A stretch of 64,000 bases of DNA from Trichoplusia ni (taxonomy: Eukaryota; Arthropoda; Insecta; Lepidoptera; Noctuidae), in assembly GCF_003590095.1 (NCBI RefSeq), contig NC_039491.1:11594001-11658000 (forward strand), written 5' to 3'. Position 1 is the first letter of the stretch. Each line of letters begins with the position of its first letter. The notes under the pieces were generated by a model that saw nothing but the letters and a program-made list of their open reading frames with translations, searched no databases and was not told the origin of the DNA. The position numbers and the translations under genes are program-made. Shown here piece by piece: positions 12,343-24,924 of the stretch.

Positions 12343-13385
12343 GCACTTATCGCGGCCAGCACTCATTATGCGCCGCTCATTATAAATTCCACTCGAATTA
12401 AACTCTTTATCAGCATCCACATCTGGACACGCTGCGCCTGATAATTATTGTAAATGGAAAAATGCAATAGTCCTCAATTATATGAAAAATACTGATTGGA
12501 ATATTCCACACTACTTTGGTGCAAGAGTTGAATTTCGTTAATTTTGATGTCTCTTTCCCTTGACTAGTGTGGTGTGGGCCGGTGTATAACTATGTATAGC
12601 ACAGATGAACGCGCCGCCATCGCTCGGCCGTGGGTTACTATATCAAAGTAATTGACACATCGTGAAGTCGCGGCCGTGACCTGACGCGACACACATCGCC
12701 AACGACCTGGACGAGGAAGTATAATGCGGACTGCTCTGTGCATAGCACTAATATGAATGTTGTTCTCATTTAAAGTTACATGTCCACATTTATATTTCTT
12801 GGATGTCAAACATTTTTGATGGTCTCCATGGCTTTTAAGAGAGAATAGGTCGTCGATAAGGCAGAGAGAATTGTGTGTTGAAGCCATATAAAGTTGATTG
12901 ACCCCTATTACCATAACACTCGCAATTAATGGCGGCGCCAATTGTCTGAACCCTTTGACAACAATGTCGGTGACAACCGCACAATGAGTGGAGCAGTAGT
13001 GCTGTTCATTACGCGCCCCCGAGGGCCGGTGTCGAGGGCCCTTGTGAAGGGCGCGCGCTAGTCGCCACACAGCCGCCACGTAATTACCTCGAGGACTCAT
13101 TCAATGCCATTGATTGCTCACACAGCTGCTCACGTGGAACATACTATCGAATTCACTTACATGCACATAAATGCATAGAAATGTTTTATTAATTTTAAGA
13201 AAACAACAGACTTTTACCCTTTTTTGGTGACAGCGGACTGGTTACCTATTCTTCAGGCTGAATTATTTATGTATGTACTGATTAAAATGTCTAGCGTTAC
13301 CGGCTTTAATAACATAGCTTGTGATATGGTACGCGAGTCTTTCCGCGGCGTCGCCTCGCATCCTGTTTAATTACACCGCAGCTAG
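12343..13385. other. Stretch with the longest open frame, judged non-coding
   Basis: The longest open frame of the window (178 codons, minus, 12564-13100) lies here. It shows no domain, signal peptide or motif that I recognise. Its length is near the chance maximum for 64 kb in six frames. Confidence 0.5.
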
Positions 13386-13420
13386 CCGCGCCTGGTCGCG
13401 CCTGGCCGCGCCTGCTCGCG
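13386..13420 (+). repeat. Short tandem repeat, 10-bp unit
   Basis: After a leading CCGCG, three tandem copies of CCTGG(T/C)CGCG-like units lie at 13391-13400, 13401-13410 and 13411-13420, with single-base changes between copies. Confidence 0.85.
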
Positions 13421-14931
13421 ATCGCCTACGACATACATGTATTTAATTAACATGTCACAGAGTAAGACGCGCCTGTCCGAGACGCATGAAACATTCAAGA
13501 ACTTGTATTGATATGCAACCACGCGGAGACTGAGCTCTATTGCTGTAGAATTGTCACCTTACAATTATAAATTATAATTTACACTTGAAACTAAGAAATG
13601 CGGCATGTTACAAAACGATCATTAACTCAGCTGTTACAGCAACACTTACATTTTATAGAACAATGATCTACATCAGCAGCAAGGTCGAAAGTTCGAAACC
13701 ATAATGCAGAACAGTATATTCGACTTTATAACCGTAATGTGACGGTCTGTCGAATGTGCTCTATACATGTAAGGACTAATTTGCCATCAAACATTTATCT
13801 TATATAAAGTTTTACTAACGGAATCCTAGATTAAGGTAGACACCGCAGTTTTGTATATGCTGAAGCTTGTAGTGTGTTGAGTACGAGGTGATGACTTAGA
13901 AGCGCCGACCACAAAGCTCAGCCGCAACGCTCGCCATATCAAATGCCTCCACTACTGCACTGTAAGCTCTAACTTACTCAAACATTATGTTTTTATACAA
14001 CACGTCTGTTTCACTTTTATAACTCAGTGAGCAATACCCAATGTTGTTACAATTGGAAAGAGTCAAAGTAGTTATCAAAATAAGGTCTTAAGTCAATGTA
14101 GAACAATTTCAAAAAGGATTTGGCTTTATCTATGAACCAAGTCACGAAATCTACTTGTTTTTTTTTACATTAAGTATATGAGGTTTTTGTTAAAGTATTT
14201 TTTTTGGCTATAGATCTAATTAAAATGAATTACATATGCACAATTGGAACATCTTCCTAGATGTGAGAGACGCGTGTGAGCCAGCCGTACGCACCGGCCC
14301 GCACCACATGATGAATACTTGTTACGGTTTTACTAACTGAAGTTCAAGCTTTTCTTCTACTTCAAAATAATCCAAGAAAATTACGTTGCGAAACACCGAA
14401 CAGTTATAAATACTTATCAAGTTCCCCTTAGAAAGCGAAGGTGTGTAAATCGCAAAAGTCCCATTTATTTAAGATAAACGTTCGTCACAGGTGAATTCGC
14501 TTCGAATGAGCGTATCGTTCGCATCGCTCGCATCGGCCGGCGCGCTCGTCTGGTACGCACGGATCGGAGACAATGCGTTATTTCCCAAAAGGCTGTCACG
14601 ATACGACGCCGACACGATACAATTTACACTTGATGCGATAGAGGACTTATGTACAGCGCGGAGTGTTCCGTAACTTACGATAGACATGTTCCAAAATAAT
14701 TCTACTTTAAAAATAACGTAGGTATATCGAACGTCACGTCATAGACATTTTCGAAGCAAATGAGGAAACATATTTTTTTTGTCTTTAATTCGAGAAAAAA
14801 TAATTGCAAAACATAGGCAATGAACGGGGTAACGCGGAGATGGTAAGCAATAACACAACACACATAAAAAGAACTACTGCACTGTGAATTACGTCTGATT
14901 TAGAGAATAATATATAATATATCCTGGGAGA
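13421..14931. other. Anonymous stretch
   Basis: I see no gene or repeat family. Complementary open frames at 14469-14687 (both strands) overlap completely and look like strand shadows of a GC-rich patch. Confidence 0.5.
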
Positions 14932-15163
14932 ACTCACACACGGTTATCTGATTCCAAGCTAAGCAGAGCTTGTGTTATGGTAACCAGACAACTGATAAAC
15001 TTACTTATATATTCCTAAATACATACATATTATAGATAAATTACACCCAGACACAGAACAAATGATCATGCTCATCACACAAACATTTGTCCTGGGTGGG
15101 AATCGGACCCACGACCTGCGGTATAGCAGTCAGGGGCACTAACCACTAGACCAACAGGCCACT
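14932..15163 (-). mobile_element. tRNA-derived SINE, minus orientation
   Basis: Read on the minus strand, the head is tRNA-like: a TGGTCTAGTGG A-box-like segment and a GGTCCGATTCC B-box-like segment, within a region ending CCCACCCAGGAC. This is followed by AAATGTTTGTGTGATGAGCA, a T-rich segment with ATATGTATGTATTTAG, and a tail with CAGTTGTCTGGTTACC and CCGTGTGTGAGT. This order matches a SINE common in Lepidoptera. The internal RNA polymerase III promoter boxes are recognisable, with one change in the canonical GGTTCGA. It carries no coding capacity and would rely on a LINE for movement. Boundaries are approximate. Confidence 0.7.
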
Positions 15164-17638
15164 CAATATAAAAGATTTAAAAATGTAAAGGGTCTGGACC
15201 TCCAAATATATTATAATTGCATGAAACTCTCATCATTACTACAGCCTACAAATCACAGAGTACCATTGATTGAGAGCTTTTAAAGGAACTGGTGTCGCCA
15301 TCTGTCGAGGGGTGGAGCAACGAACAAAGCATTTACAAAACCACGCTTTTCCCCGCGAACTGGGTGACGCTCTCTACGACTACGCTTACACTAACGCCGG
15401 AAAATCCCGCTAGATGGCACTAGCAGCGGCAACGAAAATGAACGATACTAGTCATGATAGCGAACTGCCATTAAAGTTACTACGACCCTAGTTTTATACT
15501 AATAAATGTAAACTTTGTTAGTAATAGTCCGGTCTCTGTATATTTTAATGAAACTTTTCTAATTTATGGTTATGTCAGATACAGTTTGTAATTTTTGGAT
15601 TCGTTTGCTTTTCGAGCAATATCTAGCAGTTTATAGAGGGACTCTGTTTATTTTACAAATGTTTACTCTCTATAGCTTTATGATGTTTAGTCAAACTCAA
15701 CAGTTTTACGTTCACGTGATTACCTACATAGGCTTATGTATTAAATTAAACTTGTTTGATTATTACTTTTATAGCAGGTCAACAAGAATTTTATCTAACC
15801 CGCTGGAACCAGTTTTATCTAGCATGGATAAAACCTTTTTAGCATCATAACTTTCGTGAGGCAAATAAACTTATAAATTGGCTCACGAGATAGTATCAGC
15901 GATGTCCGCCTAGTGTGGGCTCGGATCACGATAGTATTTTCTAAAATGTCATAAAAAGGGTGTTATTTATAAGTTATTAGTGGCGTGTGTAGTACACGTG
16001 CCAAGCTCGCAGCCTGCGGACATCGGATAGCGACATAACTGGCACATTTGGCTCGCGTCCGCTCATCATTATACCTACAGCCACACCTAGCTGCACACTG
16101 TGTATAGTATATTACCTGGATAATGGCCGCTAAGACACACAGATTGCAGAGCGACCGCACTTCCTAACGTGCGGTTGATTACGGTGTCTACATAATGGAT
16201 TACACCACCACAGCCTATACGTCAAGTCCGTGACGTCACTGCGTAATACGGAGTAACTCTACCAACTACACTAGCTCGACGGGAAACTATTTGATTAAAT
16301 CAAGAATCGATATCAATATCTATTCAAAGACAGCGATGACACCACACTTAACTAGGTTGTTACAGTTAGAAATCGTTTGTTTTCTAGTATCTAATCACGT
16401 CCCGCAGACTTAAATCTAGTTTTGTTTCACTTTAATTGAGACTCAAAACAATAATACCATTTCAAGGTTCAATCGGACCGAATCAAACCAAATACCTAAA
16501 TAAAACCAAACCAGCTTCAGGAGTGAGCCTGCTGATCATCTTAATTATTAGACAAACATCAACGTCGACTAAGTAGATAGGACTTGAAACATGTTTGATG
16601 GGCGCCGCCAGCCGAGCTCCGTTATCTTAAAGCATTAGCACAAGTTTGTGGCAGTTCGGCGCGTCCCCAAACTTGTGACCGGCGTGTGACGCTAGTTAGC
16701 GGGATCAGAGACATCTAGCGCACATCAATACCACGGAAATTATTTAACATAAGCAAAACATTAAGATTAGGAATTCATAAAGTTGAGAACTAAGTTCGAC
16801 CGAGCGGAAACTTCGCCAACAACTCTGAAGTATGTATGAGTAATAGAGCGCAACTTTGACTTTATACTGCTTAAAGCAATATACTCATGAGCATGGATAA
16901 TCAAGAGTAATTTTAAGCTAATTCAAATATATATTTTAAGATAATTGTTCTATTTGGAAATAACTTTGAATAATTTAATTATTGCATCTACTTCATAGGG
17001 CGTGTACCATCTCAACATCTTTTCAAACACAGGATAACGGAAGAGTTAGCAAGCTGTCGAGACGTCGTCACATTCATACTCGCGCGGCGACACGACGGGA
17101 TGAGTTAGTTGAGTGGGAGCGGCGAGTTAGCGGCGACTAGTTTGTGGACAGTTGCAAGTGCCGCGCGGAAATGTCACAAGTGCTCGCTGAGATTTGCTGA
17201 CAGACGCCGCTTTAATACGACGATAGATACTAATCGATTATACAACTTGGAAATAATATTTTCTTTTCAGTCATCTCTATAAGCGATACATACAAAGCAC
17301 TGTATTGATATATTGCAAAAAAGAAACAGAGGCAAATAGCAGAGTTCCGTTTTTACTATTCGGGTGAAGTCCCTCGAAGAGCCGGCAACATAAAAGCCAA
17401 TCAACAATTCTTGGACATGTCCTGAATGTCAAAACGTATCGTGTTTAATGGAAATAAACCACAGGAATTGCAAAAACCGGTTTAAAAAAAGTTAGTAACC
17501 TGGATACCAACATTGGATTCATTTTCATCGCTTACGTAGGAAATAAACCTTCACAAACAAAAAATGCTATTTGATACACTGATTTGTCTTGTATACTAAT
17601 TAATAAATAAGATAATATTATATTGTGCTTAACTACAA
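15164..17638. other. Anonymous stretch with a possible repeat and a possible exon
   Basis: Around 15290-15430, the words GTCGCCATCTGTCGAGGGG and CTAGATGGCACTAGCAGCGG resemble fragments of lepidopteran repeats that carry 'cgccatctatcg' words. I cannot assign a family. A strong splice acceptor with a TACTAATC branch-point-like site ends at 17270 (see findings). I see nothing else. Confidence 0.4.
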
Positions 17639-17750
17639 GGATATATACGGTCGCCCTCTAGATGTGGTACGATCGCGCTTAGTTCGCGCTCCGCACAACT
17701 CTAACTACCGTTGTGCTTCTCAAGCCGCAGCGGCTTGAGAGTCCGTATCC
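17639..17750. other. Multi-stem inverted-repeat locus
   Basis: Three nested or adjacent stems fall within 112 bp. The outer arms are GGATATATACGG (17639-17650) and CCGTATCC (17743-17750), pairing with a 4-nt bulge. Inside are GCACAAC/GTTGTGC (17693-17699 with 17710-17716) and an 11-bp perfect palindrome around A17729 (17718-17728 with 17730-17740, core CAAGCCGCAGCGGCTTG). The layout would give a branched RNA or a cruciform. I recognise no RNA family. Confidence 0.5.
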
Positions 17751-20700
17751 AGTAAGCGACTCGTTACTAACTCCTTCTTACTTATTTGAACATAAATGCT
17801 AAGAATAACACAAATAATGGCCGGTGATTCGACGACTTAAAAATAGGAATCCATTTTCAGGCAGCGAGTCACCACCTGCCAATATAATTCCATATCCGTC
17901 TTTTGAATGGCATGTGCCATAGTTTTCTATTTTAGATGTAATTTATCACTACAAATTGTAATATTTTGTAGCAACCTTGGGCCATGATCAAGGGTGGATG
18001 CCCCCTGGTAGATACCCCATCATCACATTTTTTATTAATGTTCTCAACAAAGCCTCTGCATGTTGGATCTGTGTCCCCATATAAGCCTTAAAAAGGGTCC
18101 AGGACCCATCCCATGAAGTTATCCCGCGACAGAATAGAGACGTTCGATCTCACCGTAGTAATAACTTGTCCACAGCGTGTCCCTCTCGTAGTAAACTCGT
18201 TACGCACATATTCTGGTAAACACTAGTTAGTACATATGTATAACTTGCCAATCGCTCCAATGTGCACATTTTCATACATAGCCGTAAAGCTATAATTCGA
18301 GGCTTCAATCCGCATTCCAGTTCTAATTAAGGCTAATCAGTAAGTGAATGTTTAGTAGCAATAAACACAATTAGCCACTTCCAATACATTATGAGTACAT
18401 CCGATTGAAATCCACTTTACGAGCCATTGAGTATCTCCATAAAACGGTGCCGTGGAGAGCGCTATCGGAACCAGAGTAATCCGCCGATAATTAGCGCGGC
18501 GCGGAGCGGAGCGGAGCGGTGCTAGCGGAGCGAGACACGACAGTATGAAGTGCATTAACAAGCAATTGCTTTTGTTAAATCGATGGTAAGCGTGTGCACT
18601 TTTTGTAATCCCAAATGGTTTCATAATATCAAACAAAATGTGCTGTGTTGCAAACATTTAAACTCCTAGTTTGAAATTGGGAATTTTTTCGTCTATCAAG
18701 CGCAGTGTTGGTCCCTGATATTAATAATTTTAATGTATGCGTACCATTCATTCCATCAAATTAATAAAAGGCGTTCACTTTATTATTTAACAAGCTGGCC
18801 GCATTAATTCGATCTCGGTATAGTTCCCATGGCTCGATATTAAATCTCTCGCAGCAGACAACAAGCTAATTGGTCCAATGAACGCGTGATTGACAAACGA
18901 GACAATTATGTATTCGATATCCATTTGCGGGCTCGCGTCCCCTGCCCTGTGTGCAAAAAACAGTCGCGCGGGTAAATACGTTTCTACTGTGGTTGTTTGT
19001 AACTGAACCGATGCAATGTCCGACCTTCCGCAAAAACTCAGTTTAAAGTAAGACTCTTTGATAATGTCAGAAAATGTAATGTTAATTCCAGACTACTTTA
19101 GAGCCGTAACAAACAACAATTTATTCTAACTGTGGTCAGGCTGCTAGATTGCAGTTTTAAACTAAACTAACACTTACAATTGCAACATAACATTTTGGTA
19201 AACTAAAAACAAATAATACTATATAGCATGACGTATAATAATCAAAGAAAGACAATAGCGGTAATAATATTGAGCAACAGGAGATTAACGTAACGATAAG
19301 GCAATATCACCAGATATGAATCAAACTATCTATACACGTCTCACAATAAACGGCGTGCAACTTCGTTCCTGAGAATGCACTGATGTAAAATGAACCCTAT
19401 GATTTGAGGATCAAGGTTCATTATGAATGCATAACTTTGAACAACCTCGACTATAATTTGTGAAGGGTGCAGGAGCACAGCTGTGGACTATCGATACGTG
19501 GAAACTTCAGCGGCGTCCTAAACCAACACGGGTGATGTATCGAGCTTCCTAGATACCGCCCAACACCGACAAATACATTGCTAACTCCATAAAATAATAG
19601 TCGATCAAATATTTATTTAGTAGTTTAGGTTAAAGTAGAGGAAAACCGCAAAAGGAAGGAGCTTGAGTGTTATTAGCCAAATGTTTTCAGTACACCGAGG
19701 CATCCAGCTCTGCTGCCTACCCCGCTGTAGGTAACAGGTTGTACGTGTGCTATGTGACGTCAGCCTGTCCTCACGGAATATATTAGCTGAACATGAGTAA
19801 TGCTATAAAATTCATATTCATGACGTTGTTGACTTGCATAGAACTTGACTTACATGTGCAGCTTGCATTATACCCGCTATCTCATCACACAGACTGAGGT
19901 GCATGAAGAGTGGCTGTACCGCTGGACGCGGAGATAATGCTGTGCTTTTGAAACTATTAGGACAAATTCTATTAATTTTATGATTCTATGACCTACTGTT
20001 AAAGCCCGAATATAATAATATTAAAATATTTTACTCAATTTTGTTGTTAGAGTTTTGCTTTTGTTGGAAATAAACAAGTGCTCTTGGAAATCATTCTACT
20101 CATTAAACAACTACGATATCTCGCCTTGCATCGCCATCGCTTATGCGACTTATATCGTCGAGAACATTGGTTATAAAGTAGTTGATATTGGCGGCCAGCG
20201 GCTCAAGTTAGTTGCTTACGAATACTTTAAGCCTGTGCAACACCAGTACCTAGGGCGGCGCGGGGCAGGCGGCGCAGCGGCGGCACTCCGCCACCTACTT
20301 AGTGGGAACTTACGCGACGGTCGTGAGTTCCTCAAGTTTCAGGGAACCAGCATAATATTACCTGGAGCAGGTATTTTGAACCGCGCCTTAACTGAAGCCT
20401 GCGAGATACAATATACTTTTGATTTATTCGAAAACTTTATCGCTTTTGGGTTTACTGGTAACACTAAAGGCATCCAACTTCGTAACTACGAGTGTATTTA
20501 AATAATATCCTATTCCTGTATTGAAAAACAGCCGTGCACGTCACATCAACACAATATTTATGTGACTACAGTAGTTTACGTGAGGTTTGAGGCGTCATTG
20601 TTTCTAGAGGGGACATCAGGTGAAAACATATAAATCGACTTGTTCAGCTATTTATTCACGAGATTCGTGAAATAAATCAACTCCTGTGAGCAGTAGTTAG

Positions 20701-22376
20701 CGGTGTTAGCGGAACTTGTGAACTCCAACAAACTGTAAATAAACTTAGCGTGGTTAACAAGGTGATACAATTAGCAGTAGGTCTGTTCTGCGCGGCTGCG
20801 GTGTCGCCGCGTCGCGCCGCTAACTGCGTTACGGGAGGTGACCCGATCACTAAGTGATTAATGTGCTTCTGCCGCCGCCGCCACAGACGTGCGACGCGAC
20901 AGACACACGCAGAAGATCCACGCATCACAGACAACCAATTACAATTGTTATCGTTTTATTCAACGATTTGATTTTTATGTGTTAGCAAAAGTTGTCTGAT
21001 TTTGAGCCAAAACCTGTGTATAGTAATTAACTTATTTGATCGTTACTTTTTTAGAAGCTTAAATTCCATATCTTAAACTTAGGACATTCGCCGTCTTTTT
21101 GGATAATTTTAAAACTTTTAACATATTTCTTAACGAACTCACTAAAATGTTGTCCAACCCAGAACAGAACTTATCTTCTGCAAATTTCGCTAGCACCCCA
21201 CACATCTTACGTCTGACCGCAGGGTCTCTCACTGAACGACCTTCACCTTATTATGATACTAAAGTCAGGCGCCTATTAAACTTGTCGCGTGACATCTTGA
21301 CTTCACGTTAAGGAGATCATCTCGCATACATTTCCTCGGGGATTATATAGCTTTCGTAAACAAAAGAGAACGCGTGTCTTATCATGAACCTTCTTGGTAT
21401 CACGTTGTTATTGTAAACAACTCGTATTCTACAATGGTGTTTCAGTAAAATCAGTGCGGTGGGCAGTATTTACAAAAGTGTCCTCTGTTTGTTCGGCCGC
21501 ACGCGGTTCAGTGATTAAAAACTAAATAGTTGCTTAACAAGAACACAACTGATATTTAGTTATAAACATTATTTCACATGAATACCGCAACCACTGTTGG
21601 TACACAATAATTTAGTTAGTACCCACTAAATATATTAGAATATTGATATCATCGACATTCGCACATTCATTACAATATGAAATGCGTTGCATTGTTTATT
21701 TGTGTTCACTTGGTAATTTACAATGTTTGTGTAGTCCGGTGGGACGGACTGTGTTAGTTTAGTGAAGAGGGCCTCAGACGCGCACCACACATATTTCTTT
21801 GTGGTTTTAAGGCTGCTCTTTCGTAAAAAGCTTGAAAAAAGCGTGCAGATGAAACAGCTTTTCGTCGGCACTTACAGAGAATTTATATCTGCAAAAAATA
21901 GTTAGTAATCTACATGATATGATACGTAATTTGGTTTAGCCATAATTTTTCTATTATCATCACATAACAAGTAAAAAAATCCGAAAATCACCTCCAAGTC
22001 GTAGAGATAAAACCATTTTACTGCTTTATTTTAATTAAAAGAACATTAGAAAAAATCTACTGCTTTGCCATACATAGGAAAATGATTTGGTTTAGTTACT
22101 TTTTAAAAATGTGTCTGATTTCTATAATAACTATTTTTGAGAAAACACGCGAAACCGAGCGTAGCGCTAAAAATTACAAAAAAGTTATTAAACTTTTTAA
22201 ACCACTTTTACTTTTGTTTAATATGTATCCTATTTTACTATTTATGTCTCGCGTACAGCGAGATGAGTGCATGGTTTACTGACGTTCTCCAGCCGTCTTA
22301 TCGAAGTCGCCTACACACCACATGTTTAATAGTAAGTCAATAGTTAAAACTCGATAATTGATATATTATTCGAAGA
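17751..22376. other. Anonymous stretch
   Basis: The region contains a 148-codon open frame (20055-20501, plus) with no recognisable domain, a GC-rich (GCGGA)n-like patch at 18496-18525, and AT-rich sequence. I find no gene I can support and no clear repeat family. Confidence 0.5.
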
Positions 22377-23167
22377 ACCGGCCAAGTGCGAGTCGGACTC
22401 GCGCACCGAGGGTTTGTACGGTTTGTACGGAACCTGCAAGGTTTACAAAGTTCGTTCATTACGACAATCGAGTCATATAAATATATATTTTGTAATGTAA
22501 CTAAAAATTTAAGGTTTTCGGAATTTTTCCTTTATGTGTGCTAAAAAACGTTGCTTCATGCCAAATTTCAAGATTCTAGGTCGACTGGAAATACCCTTTA
22601 GGTTTTGATTAAGGGAATCAAAACCTAAAGGCGAGTACTTGCGAGTTTCAAAATATGCAGCTTAAATTGCTGTTTCTTTTGATTGCGTTGACATAGAAGT
22701 TTGATTTTGTTACAGCTTAAAGGTATTATAGACCTGAGTATTTGGTATGAATTTCAATTTAATACCTCTACGCGTTTATGAGGAAATAGGTAGTAAGTTT
22801 AAAATTATTAAAAAAAAAATATTATGTGATGTAACTAAAAATTTATGGTTTTTGTAATTTTTCCTTTATCTATGCTATAAGACGTTGCTTCGTACGAAAT
22901 TTCAAGATTCTGAGTTCACGGGAAGCACCCTGTAGGTTTTGATTCCCTTGCAAGTGTCGAAAATTTGCGGCATAAACGGCTGTATCTTTTGATTGCGTTG
23001 GCTTAGAAGTTTGATTTACAGCTTCAAGGGACAGTAGACCTGAGTAATTGATATAAATTTCAGCTTCATACCTCCACGCGTTCCCGAGAAAAAGGGTCTT
23101 GACAGACGGACGGACGGGTTCCTATAAGGGTTCCGTTTTTTCCTTTTGAGGTACGGAACCCTAAAAA
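22377..23167 (+). mobile_element. Lepidopteran CCGGCCAAGTGCGAG-type interspersed repeat
   Basis: It opens with CCGGCCAAGTGCGAGTCGGA followed by CTCGCGCACCGAGGG. It closes with GACAGACGGACGGACGGG, AAGGGTTCCGT, and a terminal fold-back (AGGGTTCCG at 23127-23135 with CGGAACCCT at 23154-23162), then an A-rich tail. I know this family from many moth and butterfly genomes; its class (LINE 3' end or non-autonomous DNA element) is not settled by what I see. The body holds two diverged copies of a ~333-bp unit (from 22498 and from 22832), both with CTAAAAATTTA..TTTTCC, ACGTTGCTTC, AAATTTCAAGATTCT, TTGATTGCGTTG and AGACCTGAGTA. No open frame of note. Confidence 0.75.
22595..22631. repeat. 16-bp perfect fold-back inside the first repeat unit
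   Basis: CCTTTAGGTTTTGATT (22595-22610) and AATCAAAACCTAAAGG (22616-22631) are perfect reverse complements with a 5-nt loop. The second unit of the element lacks the inverted arm, so the arm is a secondary insertion. Confidence 0.9.
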
Positions 23168-24479
23168 AGACATTTATTAGTCATTTTTTTGTTTAGAACT
23201 CTGTGATAGTGTAATACTATTTGTTATTCTTTTTAGTGTAACATACATATATCATGTGATTTCTGTTCTTTAAATTTGCCTATTTTATTTTCAAGAGTCG
23301 AGTCGAAGGACGTACGACTAGCTTGTAGTAGTTACTACTAACTACTACTACTAACGAAGTATCAATACAATTTTAAATGATTTTAATGACACGGTGTTTA
23401 ACGTCAGTCACGTGAGCGCACGTGGCGTGCTGCGCGGAGTGAGCCGCGCCGGCGACTGTCACTCACGCCGCGCAAACTTAATTAAAATCCGCACAAATAG
23501 TTAGCACTAGGAAGTGCCGCCAGCAAAAGCGGTGCGGGGCACAGGTGGCAGCGGCAGAGGCAGGGAGTATCACATACAAGCACACAAATATTGTCATCTA
23601 CCTCACCAAGAAGATTAACTTCGTTAAAATAAAAATGTAATCATTTTGTTCTAATAACATTTAAGAATGGAACTCGGAAACGCGACTCCAAATTCACTTG
23701 AAGCTATAATTACTAAGATTTAATGTTCACTCGTCGACGGCTTCTTAAATATTATGCAGCGCAATTAAGTTTCCAGCAAACATACACTAATTATTTCGTG
23801 TATTTATGTAATTACATAACGAACGTAACGCAGCCACACAGACCACACTCGACATGTTGAAGACGTAGCTTTTGTAACAAGATGTTTATTTCATATTACT
23901 TAATTAGAATCTTTTGAGACCGAGTCTTATTTTAAAACAGAAGACTCTACTGCGGAATTAAAGGTTTATGGGGACGCGCATAAATCCGTCCTCTAATAAG
24001 GAACATAATTTACTCATGTTGCTGAAGGCCACACCACGCTTGGATACCAGCTGACACAAATACGAGAATTATAATTCAGTCTTTGCAGATGTTTTTAGCC
24101 GTCGTAGTGTACCGTAGACATTACAGACAGTAGTGTCACACGTGGCCAAACATTGAAGTACTTGCGCCTTCGACACTTTAGTGTTAATAGCGTATTTATA
24201 ATGTCATCAATTTGGATCGTGTACATTTAAGTCGCCGGTCGGTAACAGCCGGGAACAGCGCATTTCCTCGGATTCGTCAAATTATATTGGAGTGCTAACT
24301 TTGTTTACAGCCACTCAATCCTAATGGATTTGTTTGTGATAAAAGTAATAACTCATTTAAAGTCTGATGGATTTGTTGTTTCTGCTACAGGTAGTGAATT
24401 ATTGTAAATTATTTAAAAAAATAATTTGATATCGTCATTATTTTGTTTTTAACTGATTCGCAGTGGTTGTTATAAGTTG
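23168..24479. other. Anonymous stretch upstream of a GC island
   Basis: I see no gene. A small trinucleotide run (ACTACTACTACTAAC-like) lies at about 23330-23352, and a GC-rich patch with CACGTGAGCGCACGTGGC at about 23410-23430 contains two CACGTG-type E-box words. Confidence 0.5.
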
Positions 24480-24561
24480 TCAGTTGTCTCCCAGTTAACC
24501 AGCCCCACCCGCTCGCACTCGTGAGTCGCGCCGCCGGCCGCCGCTCCTCAACTATCGTTTG
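24480..24561 (+). promoter_or_regulatory. Possible transcription start and untranslated first exon
   Basis: TCAGTTG at 24480 matches the arthropod initiator (TCAGT). It is followed by a GC-rich stretch and a textbook splice donor TTTG|GTAAGTTG (exon end 24561). No long open frame precedes the donor, so it would be 5' UTR. Isolated initiator and donor words are frequent by chance, so this is only a candidate. Confidence 0.2.
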
Positions 24562-24814
24562 GTAAGTTGCCGAAGTCTCTTGACTCGACTCTTACGATTT
24601 GCATAAGTTTTAATCAAAGAAGTCACGAGTACCGCCTGCCCGCCCGCCCGGGCTGGCCACTCGACACACTTGCCGCTACTTGCTAGCGAACACGACTCAT
24701 CTTTTAATTCCACTAGCCCGGGACACGACAGAGGTAATCACCAGAATTTAACTTTTCTCTAAGGATTACATGATTTGGACTCTTTACATTCATGGAATAT
24801 AATCATGTGATGAG

Positions 24815-24924
24815 AACTGGTCGATTTCGGGGACCGGGTCTTAGGGTTACATTGGGCTATTGGATATAAAGTCCTAGCTACCGCATTAGGTTAAGTAACC
24901 TGTAATGGTAGATTAGTGTGATTA

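Noticed and set aside
12564..13100. Longest open frame in the window (178 codons, minus) as a gene
   Set aside because: No recognisable domain, signal or context. A rough estimate with about 5% stops per codon gives around one frame over 160 codons by chance in 64 kb read six ways.
14932..15163. A genuine tRNA gene on the minus strand
   Set aside because: The head has A and B boxes, but it lacks a proper acceptor stem and continues into a SINE body. It is a retroposon.
20055..20501. 148-codon plus open frame as a gene
   Set aside because: I recognise no motif, and the start context and composition are unremarkable.
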